A stretch of DNA of 18,849 bases from Lachnospira sp. UBA5912 (lineage in GTDB: Bacteria; Bacillota; Clostridia; Lachnospirales; Lachnospiraceae). Positions 1 to 7,312 of the stretch are shown here, piece after piece. The stretch is taken from assembly GCA_002435585.1 (NCBI GenBank), contig DJDY01000193.1:1-18849 (forward strand). Direction: 5' to 3'. A program made the translations under genes and the position numbers. Position 1 is the first letter of the stretch, and each line of letters opens with the position of its first letter. Under the pieces are notes generated by a model. It was not told where the DNA came from. It worked only from the letters and a program-made list of their open reading frames with translations, and did not search any database.

Positions 1-82
1 GGAGAATTGCGTAAGCTGCGAAAGCAGTGTAGCAATTCGTTTGGGTATCACAAAAAGTAAATGAATGAGTGAGTTCCACTCA
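1..82 (+). ncRNA. Structured leader element, copy 1 (upstream of glycosyltransferase)
   Basis: A nested hairpin is visible. The outer stem is GAATTGC (4-10) with GCAATTC (32-38). An internal loop of GTAA (11-14) and GTA (29-31) follows. The inner stem CTGC (16-19)/GCAG (24-27) is closed by a GAAA tetraloop (20-23). An unpaired CAAAAAGTA lies at 51-59, then a second hairpin TGAGTG (66-71)/CACTCA (77-82). The same order of parts occurs on the minus strand at 8861-8771. Both copies precede a gene on their own strand. The element starts at the window edge, so its promoter is not visible. It may be a cis-regulatory RNA or a dispersed palindromic repeat. Confidence 0.5.
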
Positions 83-86
83 AGTG

Positions 87-121
87 AAGCTGCTGTTCGT
101 GCTGGCACGAAAAAGCAGCTT
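87..121 (+). repeat. Long near-perfect hairpin in the leader
   Basis: AAGCTGCT (87-94) pairs with AGCAGCTT (114-121), and inside it TTCGTG (96-101) pairs with CACGAA (106-111) around a CTGG loop. There is no T-run after it, so it does not look like an intrinsic terminator. It lies 26 bases before the start of the glycosyltransferase gene. Confidence 0.55.
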
Positions 122-147
122 AGTATATTAATTAGGAGATTATACAT

Positions 148-1167
148 ATGAAGTTATTATCATTTGCAATTCCATGCTACAATTCAGCAGAATATATGGA
201 AAAGTGCATTAAATCATGCCTTGCAGGAGGAGATGATGTTGAAGTTATTATAGTGGATGATGGTTCTACAAAGGATAACACTTTAGAGATAGCTAAAAAA
301 TACGAAGAACAATACCCAGGTATAGTTAAAGCTGTTCATCAGGAAAATGGAGGGCATGGTCAGGCGGTTAATACAGGACTAGCCAATGCCACAGGAATTT
401 TTTTTAAGGTTGTTGACAGTGATGACTGGGTAGATGTAAAAAGCTACAGGAGAATTCTTGCAAAGCTTAAGGAATTTGTTGAGAATGATGATCTTCCAGA
501 TATGGTTATAGCTAACTATGTATACGAGAAGGTTGGAGCTAAAAGAAAAAAGGTTATTCATTACGAAAATGCACTTCCTGTTGATAAGATGTTTGGATGG
601 GATGATATGGGGCATTTTAAAGTTGACCAGTATATTCTTATGCATTCAGTTATATACAGGACACAGCTCATTAAGGATTGTGGCTTAAAACTTCCTGAGC
701 ATACGTTTTATGTTGATAATATATTTGTATTCGAACCATTACCTTCTGTTAAGAAAATGTATTACATAAATACTAATTTCTACAGATATTTCATAGGACG
801 AGATGACCAGTCAGTTAATGAAAAGGTTATGATATCAAGGATAGACCAGCAGTTAAGAGTTACTAAAAGGCTTATAGATTCATATCTTTCAGAAAAGCCG
901 GAAAATGAGAAATGCAGAAAATATATGAGAACATATTTAAGAATAATGATGGAAGTTTCATCAATATTCTTAATAATATCAGGAACAGAGGAGAATCTTA
1001 ATAAGAAGAAAGAACTCTGGAAATATGTTAAGGATACAGATAAGCAGCTTTACAAGGAACTAAGATACAGTCTGTTAGGAAGTACAGTTAATATTCCAGG
1101 ACGCGTTGGAAGAGGAATATCAAAGACAGGCTATAAGGTTATGAATAAACTCATAGGATTTAACTAG
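148..1167 (+). CDS. Family 2 glycosyltransferase
   Basis: This 339-residue protein has a GT-A fold glycosyltransferase domain in its first ~220 residues. The N-terminal strand FAIPCYN (6-12), the nucleotide-binding VIIVDDGS (33-40) and the metal-binding DSDD (90-93) are all visible. It should transfer a sugar from an NDP-sugar to a cell-surface glycan or lipid. The acceptor cannot be told from the sequence. There is no signal peptide or membrane segment, so it is probably cytoplasmic or peripheral. The start follows AGGAGA (134-139) at good spacing. A structured leader element and a long hairpin lie upstream. kduD follows after 40 bases in the same direction, so the two may share a transcript, though no functional link is obvious. 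Confidence 0.85.
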   Translation: MKLLSFAIPCYNSAEYMEKCIKSCLAGGDDVEVIIVDDGSTKDNTLEIAKKYEEQYPGIVKAVHQENGGHGQAVNTGLANATGIFFKVVDSDDWVDVKSYRRILAKLKEFVENDDLPDMVIANYVYEKVGAKRKKVIHYENALPVDKMFGWDDMGHFKVDQYILMHSVIYRTQLIKDCGLKLPEHTFYVDNIFVFEPLPSVKKMYYINTNFYRYFIGRDDQSVNEKVMISRIDQQLRVTKRLIDSYLSEKPENEKCRKYMRTYLRIMMEVSSIFLIISGTEENLNKKKELWKYVKDTDKQLYKELRYSLLGSTVNIPGRVGRGISKTGYKVMNKLIGFN

Positions 1168-1207
1168 ATAAGCAGATGACAACGAATGGTTAAGAAAGAG
1201 AGAATAT

Positions 1208-1969
1208 ATGATATTAGATTTATTTAAGTTAGATGGTAAAGTGGCAGTTGTTACAGGTGCCAACACAGGACTTGGACAGGGAATGAGTATTGCACTTGCA
1301 CAGGCAGGAGCTAAGGTGCTTGGAGTTGCAAGACGTTCTTGTGAAGAAACTAAAGCTAAGATAGAGGCTGATGGCGAAGTTTTTACTGAAGTATTAGCAG
1401 ATCTTTCAGATATGAATTCTATAGATAAGGTTATGACAGCGGCTATAGATGCATATGGAAAAGTGGATATACTTGTCAATAATGCAGGACTTATTAAAAG
1501 ACAGGATGCAATAGATTTTACAGAAGAAAACTGGGATTCAGTTATACAGGTAAATGAAAAAATGGTATTTTTCTTAAGCCAGGCATTTGCAAGACAGCTT
1601 ATAAAGCAGGGGGAAGGTGGTAAGATTATAAATGTATGCTCTATGCTTTCATATCAGGGTGGAATAAGAGTTCCATCATATACAGCAAGCAAGAGCGCAG
1701 TTATAGGTCTTACAAGAGCAATGGCTAACGAATGGGCGAAGTACAATATTAATGTTAACGGAATAGCACCAGGTTATATGGCTACTAACAATACAGCACA
1801 GTTAAGGGATGATGCAGACAGAAGTGAAGCTATTCTTGACAGAATACCTGCTGGAAGATGGGGAACGCCGGATGATATGAAGGGTGCAGTAGTATATCTT
1901 GCATCTAAGGCATCGGATTATGTTAATGGATTTACACTGGCTGTTGATGGCGGATGGCTTGCACGTTAA
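1208..1969 (+). CDS. kduD: 2-dehydro-3-deoxy-D-gluconate 5-dehydrogenase KduD (SDR family)
   Basis: The 253-residue protein is a classical short-chain dehydrogenase/reductase. It has the NAD-binding TGANTGLGQG (16-25), NNAG (91-94), and the catalytic Ser145, Tyr158 and Lys162 in YTASK. It resembles E. coli KduD as I recall it, with the same length, the start MIL..F.L.GKVAVVTG, the GGIRVPSYTASKS and APGYMATNNT stretches, and the C-terminus VDGGWLAR. KduD reduces 2,5-diketo-3-deoxygluconate to 2-keto-3-deoxygluconate with NADH, downstream of pectin or glycosaminoglycan lyases. Its usual partner kduI is not in the window. The start has only a weak purine-rich site (about 1191-1202). The SDR family assignment is secure. 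The KduD subfamily is very likely. Confidence 0.9.
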   Translation: MILDLFKLDGKVAVVTGANTGLGQGMSIALAQAGAKVLGVARRSCEETKAKIEADGEVFTEVLADLSDMNSIDKVMTAAIDAYGKVDILVNNAGLIKRQDAIDFTEENWDSVIQVNEKMVFFLSQAFARQLIKQGEGGKIINVCSMLSYQGGIRVPSYTASKSAVIGLTRAMANEWAKYNINVNGIAPGYMATNNTAQLRDDADRSEAILDRIPAGRWGTPDDMKGAVVYLASKASDYVNGFTLAVDGGWLAR

Positions 1970-1989
1970 TTAGGTGGGTGTCTGTCTGT

Positions 1990-2009
1990 CAGTACTGATT
2001 AAAGTACTG
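1990..2009 (+). repeat. Small intergenic hairpin
   Basis: CAGTACT (1990-1996) pairs with AGTACTG (2003-2009) around a 6-base loop. No T-run follows, so termination before the two-component genes is not supported. It lies between kduD and the response regulator gene. Confidence 0.4.
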
Positions 2010-2041
2010 GCATAAGCTGCATTGATGAGGAGTGGAATTGT

Positions 2042-2767
2042 ATGAGGATAGCATTGTGCGAAGATGATAGTGTACAGGCAGATATGTTTGTCAGACTTCT
2101 TGATAAGACAGCGGATAAGCTTGGAATAAAAGCAGAAACAGATGCATATAACTGTGCAGAGGATATGAAAGAAGAACTTAATGATAAGAATATACCATAT
2201 GATGTGTATTTTCTTGATATAGAACTTGGTGATGATAATGGAATAAGTCTTGCAAAGTGGATAAAGGCGGGATATAAGGAGGCTGTTATAGTATTTATAA
2301 CAAGCCATACTGATTATATGCAGAAAGCATTTGATGTACATGCATTTAACTACATAGTAAAGCCGGCAGGTGAAGAACGTCTTAGTATGATACTTAGCGA
2401 GATTAACGAGTTGTATACAGATGATGGCAGCAAGTTCATATTTCATATAGGAAAGTCTATATACAGGATAGACTATAACGATATAGTGTGCATATATTCA
2501 GATATGCGGTATATCAATATCATAACATCTGGTAAAGAATACAGGACATATGGAAAGATAAAGGATATCAAAGAAGAATTCCCTTCTGATATGTTTGGAA
2601 TGTCAGGCAGTTCAATGCTTATAAACTATAAGTATATATCAAGAATAAAGTCAGATATGGTATGGTATAAGACAGGGCGTGAAAGCGAGGCAGTTCCGGT
2701 TTCGATATCAAGACGTTACAGCAGGGAATTCGTGGATGGCTTTAATAAATATGTGTCTGTAACATAA
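2042..2767 (+). CDS. LytTR-family response regulator (AgrA-like)
   Basis: The 241-residue protein has a receiver domain at about 1-120. The acidic pocket is Glu7/Asp8/Asp9, the phospho-acceptor is Asp59 in YFLDIELG, Thr88/Ser89 follow FI, and the conserved Lys107 sits in IVKPAG. A LytTR-type DNA-binding domain covers about 130-237 (for example DIVCIYSDMRYINI and FPSDMFGMSGSSMLINYKYI). It is the output partner of the sensor kinase encoded 15 bases downstream. LytTR proteins usually activate promoters through direct repeats spaced by about two helical turns. Such a repeat occurs at 4287-4322. The start follows GAGGAG (about 2028-2033). Confidence 0.9.
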   Translation: MRIALCEDDSVQADMFVRLLDKTADKLGIKAETDAYNCAEDMKEELNDKNIPYDVYFLDIELGDDNGISLAKWIKAGYKEAVIVFITSHTDYMQKAFDVHAFNYIVKPAGEERLSMILSEINELYTDDGSKFIFHIGKSIYRIDYNDIVCIYSDMRYINIITSGKEYRTYGKIKDIKEEFPSDMFGMSGSSMLINYKYISRIKSDMVWYKTGRESEAVPVSISRRYSREFVDGFNKYVSVT

Positions 2768-2782
2768 GCGTGGAGAGTACTG

Positions 2783-4126
2783 ATGATGTGGGAATATTGG
2801 TTTATACTTCTTGGAATAACTGAATACATAATATATAGAAGCTTTATCAAGTCCCTGAAATATACAGGCGAATATTATACAGATAACAGTATACAGGCAG
2901 GAATACATCACAACATAATATGGCTGATAGCCATTGATACAAAGCAGCTGTTAAAAAGCATAATAATAATGGCAGCGATAAGTGTGAGCCTGTACAGGCT
3001 TATATTATATGATGATTATATATTGTGTGCTGTACTTGCGATTATTCTTATTATATTGAATAAATCGGACATTCCCCAGTTGTATAAAAATATATCGGCA
3101 GTACTTATATATGTAAATGTGCTTATCAATATATCAGTTGTCATAAAAGCTGTATGGAGCATAAAACGTAACAGTATAGTGTATAGTGAGGAAACAGCAT
3201 CAGTTTATATAACTCCATTTATTATATTTGTAAGTATAATAATGTTGTTCGCATTTATCAGATATAACAATTATAGAAAAGTAAGCGTAGGCAGGATTAC
3301 GGATATAGCTGTTATAATGACGGTTGTTGCACAGAATATAATTCTTATGCTGGTGTATAAGCTAATGCCGCAGCAGGTAAATGACAGGTATGTGATATAT
3401 GTAATACTTATGATTGTGATATGTCTAGCCAAGGATATTGTATGTATAAGTATGATAGAGATAGACACAGGCGCACGCCATAGCTATGAGGAAGACATTC
3501 TTAAGATACAGATAGACACGAATAACAGGCTGTATGGTAATATCAAAGAGGCACAGGAGGAGCTTAAGGACATAAGACACGACCTTAAGAACAGACTGAA
3601 TACGCTCAGTTATGCCATACAGTTAAGGGATTATGATGAAGCCGAAAAGGAGCTTGATAATATACTTGATAATATTAATACAGCTGGACAGCCAAAGTAC
3701 TGTACGAACTTAAGGGTCAACAGTATATTGTCGTATAAGTTATCTGAAGTGCCAGAAGGTGTAAATATAACCTATGACATTAAAGTTCCAGAGGAACTGG
3801 ATGTCGATTATAGTGACCTTGGCATGATTATAGGCAACCTTATAGATAACAGCAAATATGCTGTAAGCCGTGCACTTCAGAATAATATGGATGCATATAT
3901 AGATATTAAGCTTATATGCCACGCAGGTAATATCGTATTTATTATAAAGAATAATTATATAAACACGCCGGAAGCCAGAACCATAGATTATTATAAAAAT
4001 CACGGCAGAGGTATAGGCAGCGTCAGGAAGATAATAAAGAAGTATGATGGAATGTATGATGTTAAAAAAACAGAATATGAGTATGTAACAAGTGTGTCGG
4101 TCGGAGTAAGGAATAAGAGAATGTAA
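2783..4126 (+). CDS. AgrC-like membrane sensor histidine kinase (GHKL type)
   Basis: The 447-residue protein has about six or seven N-terminal membrane segments (roughly residues 5-225) and a cytoplasmic kinase region. The phosphorylated histidine is probably His266 in DIRHDLKNRLN, the form seen in the AgrC/NatK-like group. The ATP-binding part shows the N-box GNLIDNS (351-357) and the G-box GRGIG (408-412). Domain type and order match kinases that sense extracellular peptides and signal to LytTR regulators. The start ATG at 2783 follows GTGGAGAG (2771-2778). ATG at 2786 is an equally possible start. No AgrB or AgrD gene accompanies it, so the signal is unknown. The secreted protein gene at 4436 is the obvious candidate. 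Confidence 0.88.
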   Translation: MMWEYWFILLGITEYIIYRSFIKSLKYTGEYYTDNSIQAGIHHNIIWLIAIDTKQLLKSIIIMAAISVSLYRLILYDDYILCAVLAIILIILNKSDIPQLYKNISAVLIYVNVLINISVVIKAVWSIKRNSIVYSEETASVYITPFIIFVSIIMLFAFIRYNNYRKVSVGRITDIAVIMTVVAQNIILMLVYKLMPQQVNDRYVIYVILMIVICLAKDIVCISMIEIDTGARHSYEEDILKIQIDTNNRLYGNIKEAQEELKDIRHDLKNRLNTLSYAIQLRDYDEAEKELDNILDNINTAGQPKYCTNLRVNSILSYKLSEVPEGVNITYDIKVPEELDVDYSDLGMIIGNLIDNSKYAVSRALQNNMDAYIDIKLICHAGNIVFIIKNNYINTPEARTIDYYKNHGRGIGSVRKIIKKYDGMYDVKKTEYEYVTSVSVGVRNKRM

Positions 4127-4145
4127 GTATAGGGATATATTTTAT

Positions 4146-4200
4146 ATACCAGCCTCGGGATGTCAGGGTACGTATCTGATGTTGAAGGGCTGGTATTTTT
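4146..4200 (+). terminator. Intrinsic terminator after the sensor kinase gene
   Basis: ATACCAGCC (4146-4154) pairs with GGCTGGTAT (4188-4196) and runs into TTTTT (4196-4200). It closes the two-component transcript and separates it from the downstream peptide operon. Confidence 0.8.
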
Positions 4201-4286
4201 ATGTCAATTATACATATTGTACATATAGAAATATAAAATATAGTATATAAAAATAGATTGAATATACTGAAAAATAACATTTATTG

Positions 4287-4322
4287 ACCAAATATTACAA
4301 TAAAACCTACCAATTATTACAA
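4287..4322 (+). promoter_or_regulatory. Putative LytTR operator: direct repeats with a 22-bp period
   Basis: ACCAAATATTACAA (4287-4300) is repeated as ACCAATTATTACAA (4309-4322), 13 of 14 bases identical and exactly 22 bp apart. Two same-orientation half-sites one double helical turn apart, just upstream of a promoter with a poor -35, is the arrangement used by LytTR activators such as AgrA. The response regulator encoded at 2042 is the likely ligand (inference). Confidence 0.6.
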
Positions 4323-4346
4323 ATTGAAAAAATAGATGTTTTTGTG

Positions 4347-4355
4347 TGGTAGAAT
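4347..4355 (+). promoter_or_regulatory. Putative activated promoter (extended -10) of the secreted-peptide operon
   Basis: TGGTAGAAT fits an extended -10 (TGnTANAAT), with transcription expected to begin near 4362. The nearest -35-like sequence, TTGAAA (4324-4329), is 20 bases away, which is too far for good basal activity. That agrees with dependence on an activator bound at the adjacent direct repeats. Confidence 0.5.
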
Positions 4356-4365
4356 AAATACAACG

Positions 4366-4375
4366 GAACCGGTTC
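4366..4375 (+). promoter_or_regulatory. Perfect palindrome GAACCGGTTC near the expected transcription start
   Basis: This 10-bp perfect inverted repeat lies just downstream of the predicted start point. It resembles the core of LacI/CcpA-type operators, but the flanks match the cre consensus only in part. It could be a repressor site or chance. Confidence 0.35.
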
Positions 4376-4435
4376 TATAAAGTTACTTGTTGACAATGGG
4401 TTACTGATGATTAAATCAGAGAAAGGAAGTGTGTT

Positions 4436-4885
4436 ATGTATAATAAGACAAGCCTTTTTGGAAAGCTTATTGTAGGTGCTTTCACAGGAATGTTATTATT
4501 TACAGGTGTGCAGACAGCGCATGTTTATGCGAATAATAATAGCGACACAGATTATGATTTCAGCTTTGATGGTTACAATGAACAAAAGACAGAAAAAAGA
4601 TCTAAATTTGATGACTCAGCTGCATGGATGGGATGTCATAGCTTTGAAGGTGAGGATGATGTAGGTTATTTAGCTTATGTATATGGCTATGAAAGTTATG
4701 ATGCAAGTGCAGTGGGAGAAAGTTATAGTATTGCGCATAAATTTTATGAAGGTACTGAAAAATATATGAAGAATTGGGCATATGAATATGACCATTCAGT
4801 CATATGCATTAAAGCAACTCTTTGTTCAAATGATGCTGCAAGTTATGGTGGGCTTTGGAGTCCTGATAATATGAGTGGCTACTAA
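4436..4885 (+). CDS. Small secreted protein, possible bacteriocin-like or signalling precursor
   Basis: I do not recognise this 149-residue protein. It has a clear Sec signal peptide: Lys4 and Lys10, a hydrophobic stretch at 11-25, and a probable cut after AHVYA (about residue 32). A charged linker at 33-60 ends in the dibasic KTEKR (51-55). The remaining ~90 residues are rich in Tyr, Gly and Ser, with Cys67, Cys124 and Cys130 and three Trp (64, 114, 141). The overall plan (signal peptide, then a small aromatic/Gly/Ser-rich exported domain beside two-component and permease genes) recalls lactococcin 972-type loci, but I see no convincing motif match. RBS AAAGGAAG (about 4422-4429) supports the start. 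The direct repeats and extended -10 upstream suggest control by the neighbouring LytTR regulator. Confidence 0.75.
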   Translation: MYNKTSLFGKLIVGAFTGMLLFTGVQTAHVYANNNSDTDYDFSFDGYNEQKTEKRSKFDDSAAWMGCHSFEGEDDVGYLAYVYGYESYDASAVGESYSIAHKFYEGTEKYMKNWAYEYDHSVICIKATLCSNDAASYGGLWSPDNMSGY

Positions 4886-4925
4886 AAAGAACTAACTAAA
4901 GTAAAAGAGGGAAAAAGCATCTCTT

Positions 4926-4957
4926 AATCGGTTGGGGATAATAATTCCCAACCGATT
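4926..4957 (+). terminator. Strong stem-loop between peptide and lipoprotein genes (partial terminator or mRNA stabiliser)
   Basis: AATCGGTTGGG (4926-4936) pairs perfectly with CCCAACCGATT (4947-4957) around a 10-base loop. Only GAATTATA follows, so it lacks a T-run. It could reduce read-through, or protect the 3' end of the peptide mRNA after processing, giving more secreted protein than membrane proteins. Confidence 0.45.
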
Positions 4958-4996
4958 GAATTATAAAGAGAAAAGGATAGGGGGAAGAATGAATTT

Positions 4997-5878
4997 ATGA
5001 ACAAAAAAAGCATAATTATTATGATAAGCGTTACAATCTTAATTTCACTTGCTGGCTGTAGATTAACTAATATAGATGATGTATATTCAATGTCTGAAAG
5101 AGGTAATGAAAAAACAATCGTAGCAACATCAGCATCAGTTGATGGTGAGTCTAAATGGCATGATTATTCTGTATATTATACGATGTCTTCTGATGAAGAG
5201 GTGCCACCGATATTAAACATGGGTGATACAATAAATATAATTAATAAAGAACTTAAATGTAGAGTAGATGAAGCATATGTTACAGATGATTTTAAAGACA
5301 TCTATAAGTATGAGGATGATAAAAGCATAGAACAGTTGCGTACTTATTTAGATACATATGAGAAAAATGTGTATATAGATGAAGATGCTAATATATGCAA
5401 AAGTTATAAAGGCATAGATATGGATATGATTATATTCAGACTGAATGTAACTAATACAGGTGAAAAGGCAGAAGAATTTTTAGCAAGGAGCTTATATTAT
5501 TATGACATAAAGTATGATGATAATGGTAATCTTCAATATAATACTATTTATGATGATAATTTTATACCATTTTTCGTTAAACCGGATGACTGGGTTGAGC
5601 ATAAGTTTGATAAAGTTACAATAAATGCTGGAGAAAGCAAGGATATTGTGATGCTGTGTTTTATAGAGAAATATAAAGTTACAAGATATAAAAGTCATTA
5701 TTCAGCAGATGAACATAAAACTATATATGATGATTTAGAAACAGATGGATTAATGCTTGATAATGATATATATATAGGAACTAATTATACAGTTAATCAT
5801 AAAACTGGACGTAAAGAGATATATGACGAGGATGAATTATTAAAGCTTGATTTTACATATTCAGACAAGCTTAGGTAA
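4997..5878 (+). CDS. Lipoprotein with an Ig-like (DUF4352-like) extracellular domain
   Basis: The 293-residue protein begins with a lipoprotein signal peptide ending in the lipobox SLAG-Cys21, so it should be anchored outside the membrane. From about residue 75 a beta-rich domain begins (GDTINIINKELKC), with FRLNVTNTG around residue 150 and a FVKPDDW...INAGESKDI stretch around 195-220. This NVTN plus late AGE pattern is typical of exported Ig-like domains such as DUF4352. The same landmarks occur in the protein encoded at 6740. RBS GGGGGAAG lies at 4980-4987. A three-codon ORF (4989-5000) ends on the start codon. It may be a surface receptor, chaperone or immunity component for the neighbouring secreted protein (inference). 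Confidence 0.75.
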   Translation: MNKKSIIIMISVTILISLAGCRLTNIDDVYSMSERGNEKTIVATSASVDGESKWHDYSVYYTMSSDEEVPPILNMGDTINIINKELKCRVDEAYVTDDFKDIYKYEDDKSIEQLRTYLDTYEKNVYIDEDANICKSYKGIDMDMIIFRLNVTNTGEKAEEFLARSLYYYDIKYDDNGNLQYNTIYDDNFIPFFVKPDDWVEHKFDKVTINAGESKDIVMLCFIEKYKVTRYKSHYSADEHKTIYDDLETDGLMLDNDIYIGTNYTVNHKTGRKEIYDEDELLKLDFTYSDKLR

Positions 5879-5928
5879 GTAGTTGATATTCTGTATGTAA
5901 TAATGTATGTGGCTGGGAGGTTGATTGG

Positions 5929-6753
5929 ATGAAGCAGATGCTAAAGATTGAAATGGAGCGGGCACTAAAAGGAGCAGCTTTTAAGATTGCGCTTATTATA
6001 GGAATGATAATAGTTACAGTGCAGTTTGTCAAAGTGGGGCTGCATAATGCACTTAATCCGCTGGAGTTTTTTGAATATGGGGGACTAACGCTTCCGTATA
6101 CGGTTTTTTATACATGGATAGGTGGAAGTTATAATGTTTATTATACGTTGTATATAAGATTACTTCCGATAATGGTAGTTCTGCCATATGCAGCTACATA
6201 TTATACAGACAGGCGTACAGGAATTATAAGAAATTATTATTGCAGAACTAAAAAGATTAATTACCTTATAGCCAAGTTTATCGCAGTATTTACAACAGGT
6301 GGGATAGTGGCGGTACTGCCATTGCTTGTTAATCTTTTAGCAACAGCTATGCTGCTTCCTTCTATGATATGGAATAATGGTACATTGTGTTATTCAGCTA
6401 ATTCTATGTGGAGTAGTATATTTTTTACACATCCTTATGTATATTATCTGTTGTACTTTATATTGCAGTTTATATGTGGTGGATTACTGGCAACAATTTC
6501 GCTTATGGTATCTTTATGGGTGAATAATACATTTATAGTATTACTTTTTCCTGTAGTGCTATGTGAATTTATGAATGCGGCTTCAAGCTGGTTTCCGTAC
6601 AATAAAATTAAAGCGGTTGCTCCATACAGGTTGTTTAGTATGAGCCAGCTTGCCACGAATTACTGGGAAAGTTATGTTTTATTTATAGTGATGATAGTTG
6701 TGCTTGATATTGTTTTGTATATATGGCGGGGGTTGAAGAATGATACATTTTAA
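5929..6753 (+). CDS. ABC-2-type transporter permease-like membrane protein
   Basis: The 274-residue protein begins with a short cytoplasmic lead (MKQMLKIEMERALKG) typical of ABC-2 permeases, followed by about six hydrophobic segments spread to residue ~265. DRRTGIIRNYYCRTKK after the second segment matches the cytoplasmic coupling-helix region of such permeases, where a nucleotide-binding subunit docks. No ATPase with a Walker motif is encoded nearby, so any partner must come from elsewhere in the genome. Start site: GGGAGG at 5914-5919. The gene overlaps the next one by 14 bases, which implies translational coupling. Substrate unknown; a peptide or antimicrobial is plausible from the context. 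Confidence 0.75.
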   Translation: MKQMLKIEMERALKGAAFKIALIIGMIIVTVQFVKVGLHNALNPLEFFEYGGLTLPYTVFYTWIGGSYNVYYTLYIRLLPIMVVLPYAATYYTDRRTGIIRNYYCRTKKINYLIAKFIAVFTTGGIVAVLPLLVNLLATAMLLPSMIWNNGTLCYSANSMWSSIFFTHPYVYYLLYFILQFICGGLLATISLMVSLWVNNTFIVLLFPVVLCEFMNAASSWFPYNKIKAVAPYRLFSMSQLATNYWESYVLFIVMIVVLDIVLYIWRGLKNDTF

Positions 6754-7312
6754 AAATAAGAAAGTGAAGTATGGCATATTATTATGTGTGACACTTGTTT
6801 TGGTTATAGTGTTTATATTAGTTTACAGAAATGCTAATACCAGACTGCCTGCTCCAGTTGAGGAGTACTATGAAGCAGGGGATGTTGTAGAACATAATGA
6901 ATTAGAAATATGTGTAGCTAATCTTTATTTTGGCAATATGAATGATATTGTTGATAAGAAAAATATGCCAGAAGAGATGAGAAGTGATAAGGATGGATTG
7001 GTCATTGTTTTTGATGTTACGAACAAAAAAGATGAGAATGTCAATCTGGCAGCTGATTTTGTACCAAATGTAGAGCTTGTGGCATATCCTATAGGATATG
7101 ATAATCAGGGAATGATATATGCAGTAGATGAAGAAGGAGATACTATATTAAAACCAGATGAAACCAAAACATTTGCTATACGTTTTGGTGTGTCTAACAG
7201 TCTAGTAAGACAGGAACGCAGGGCAAGATTTATAAAGTCAGACTTTTACTTTGATATGTCATTATATCCGGTACATAAGGCGATTATAATACATGGAGCT
7301 GAAAAGGTATGA
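6740..7312 (+). CDS. Membrane-anchored Ig-like (DUF4352-like) protein
   Basis: The 190-residue protein has Lys-rich residues 5-10, a single membrane segment at about 11-29 and an extracellular remainder. There is no lipobox (Cys16 is preceded by Leu-Leu), so it should stay as a signal anchor. The outer domain carries the landmarks of the lipoprotein encoded at 4997: AGDVVEHNELEICV, then IVFDVTNKKDENV around residue 95, then a late ILKPDETKTF. The two are probably diverged duplicates on either side of the permease gene. It overlaps the permease gene by 14 bases and the next gene by 4 (ATGA). It is probably an accessory subunit of a membrane complex with the two multi-spanning proteins. Confidence 0.7.
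   Translation: MIHFKNKKVKYGILLCVTLVLVIVFILVYRNANTRLPAPVEEYYEAGDVVEHNELEICVANLYFGNMNDIVDKKNMPEEMRSDKDGLVIVFDVTNKKDENVNLAADFVPNVELVAYPIGYDNQGMIYAVDEEGDTILKPDETKTFAIRFGVSNSLVRQERRARFIKSDFYFDMSLYPVHKAIIIHGAEKV

Noticed and set aside
1970..2446. 158-aa reverse ORF opposite the response regulator
   Set aside because: Its Cys/Ile/Tyr-rich translation is the reverse image of AT-rich codons, and the forward LytTR regulator is clearly real.
4160..4228. 22-codon ORF after the kinase gene as a possible AgrD-like signal peptide
   Set aside because: It lies inside the terminator hairpin, has no ribosome site and lacks the amphipathic-plus-Cys layout of AgrD. No AgrB is present.
4476..4664. 62-aa forward ORF inside the secreted protein gene
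   Set aside because: It is an out-of-frame overlap with a gene that has a good ribosome site and signal peptide, and it has no site of its own.
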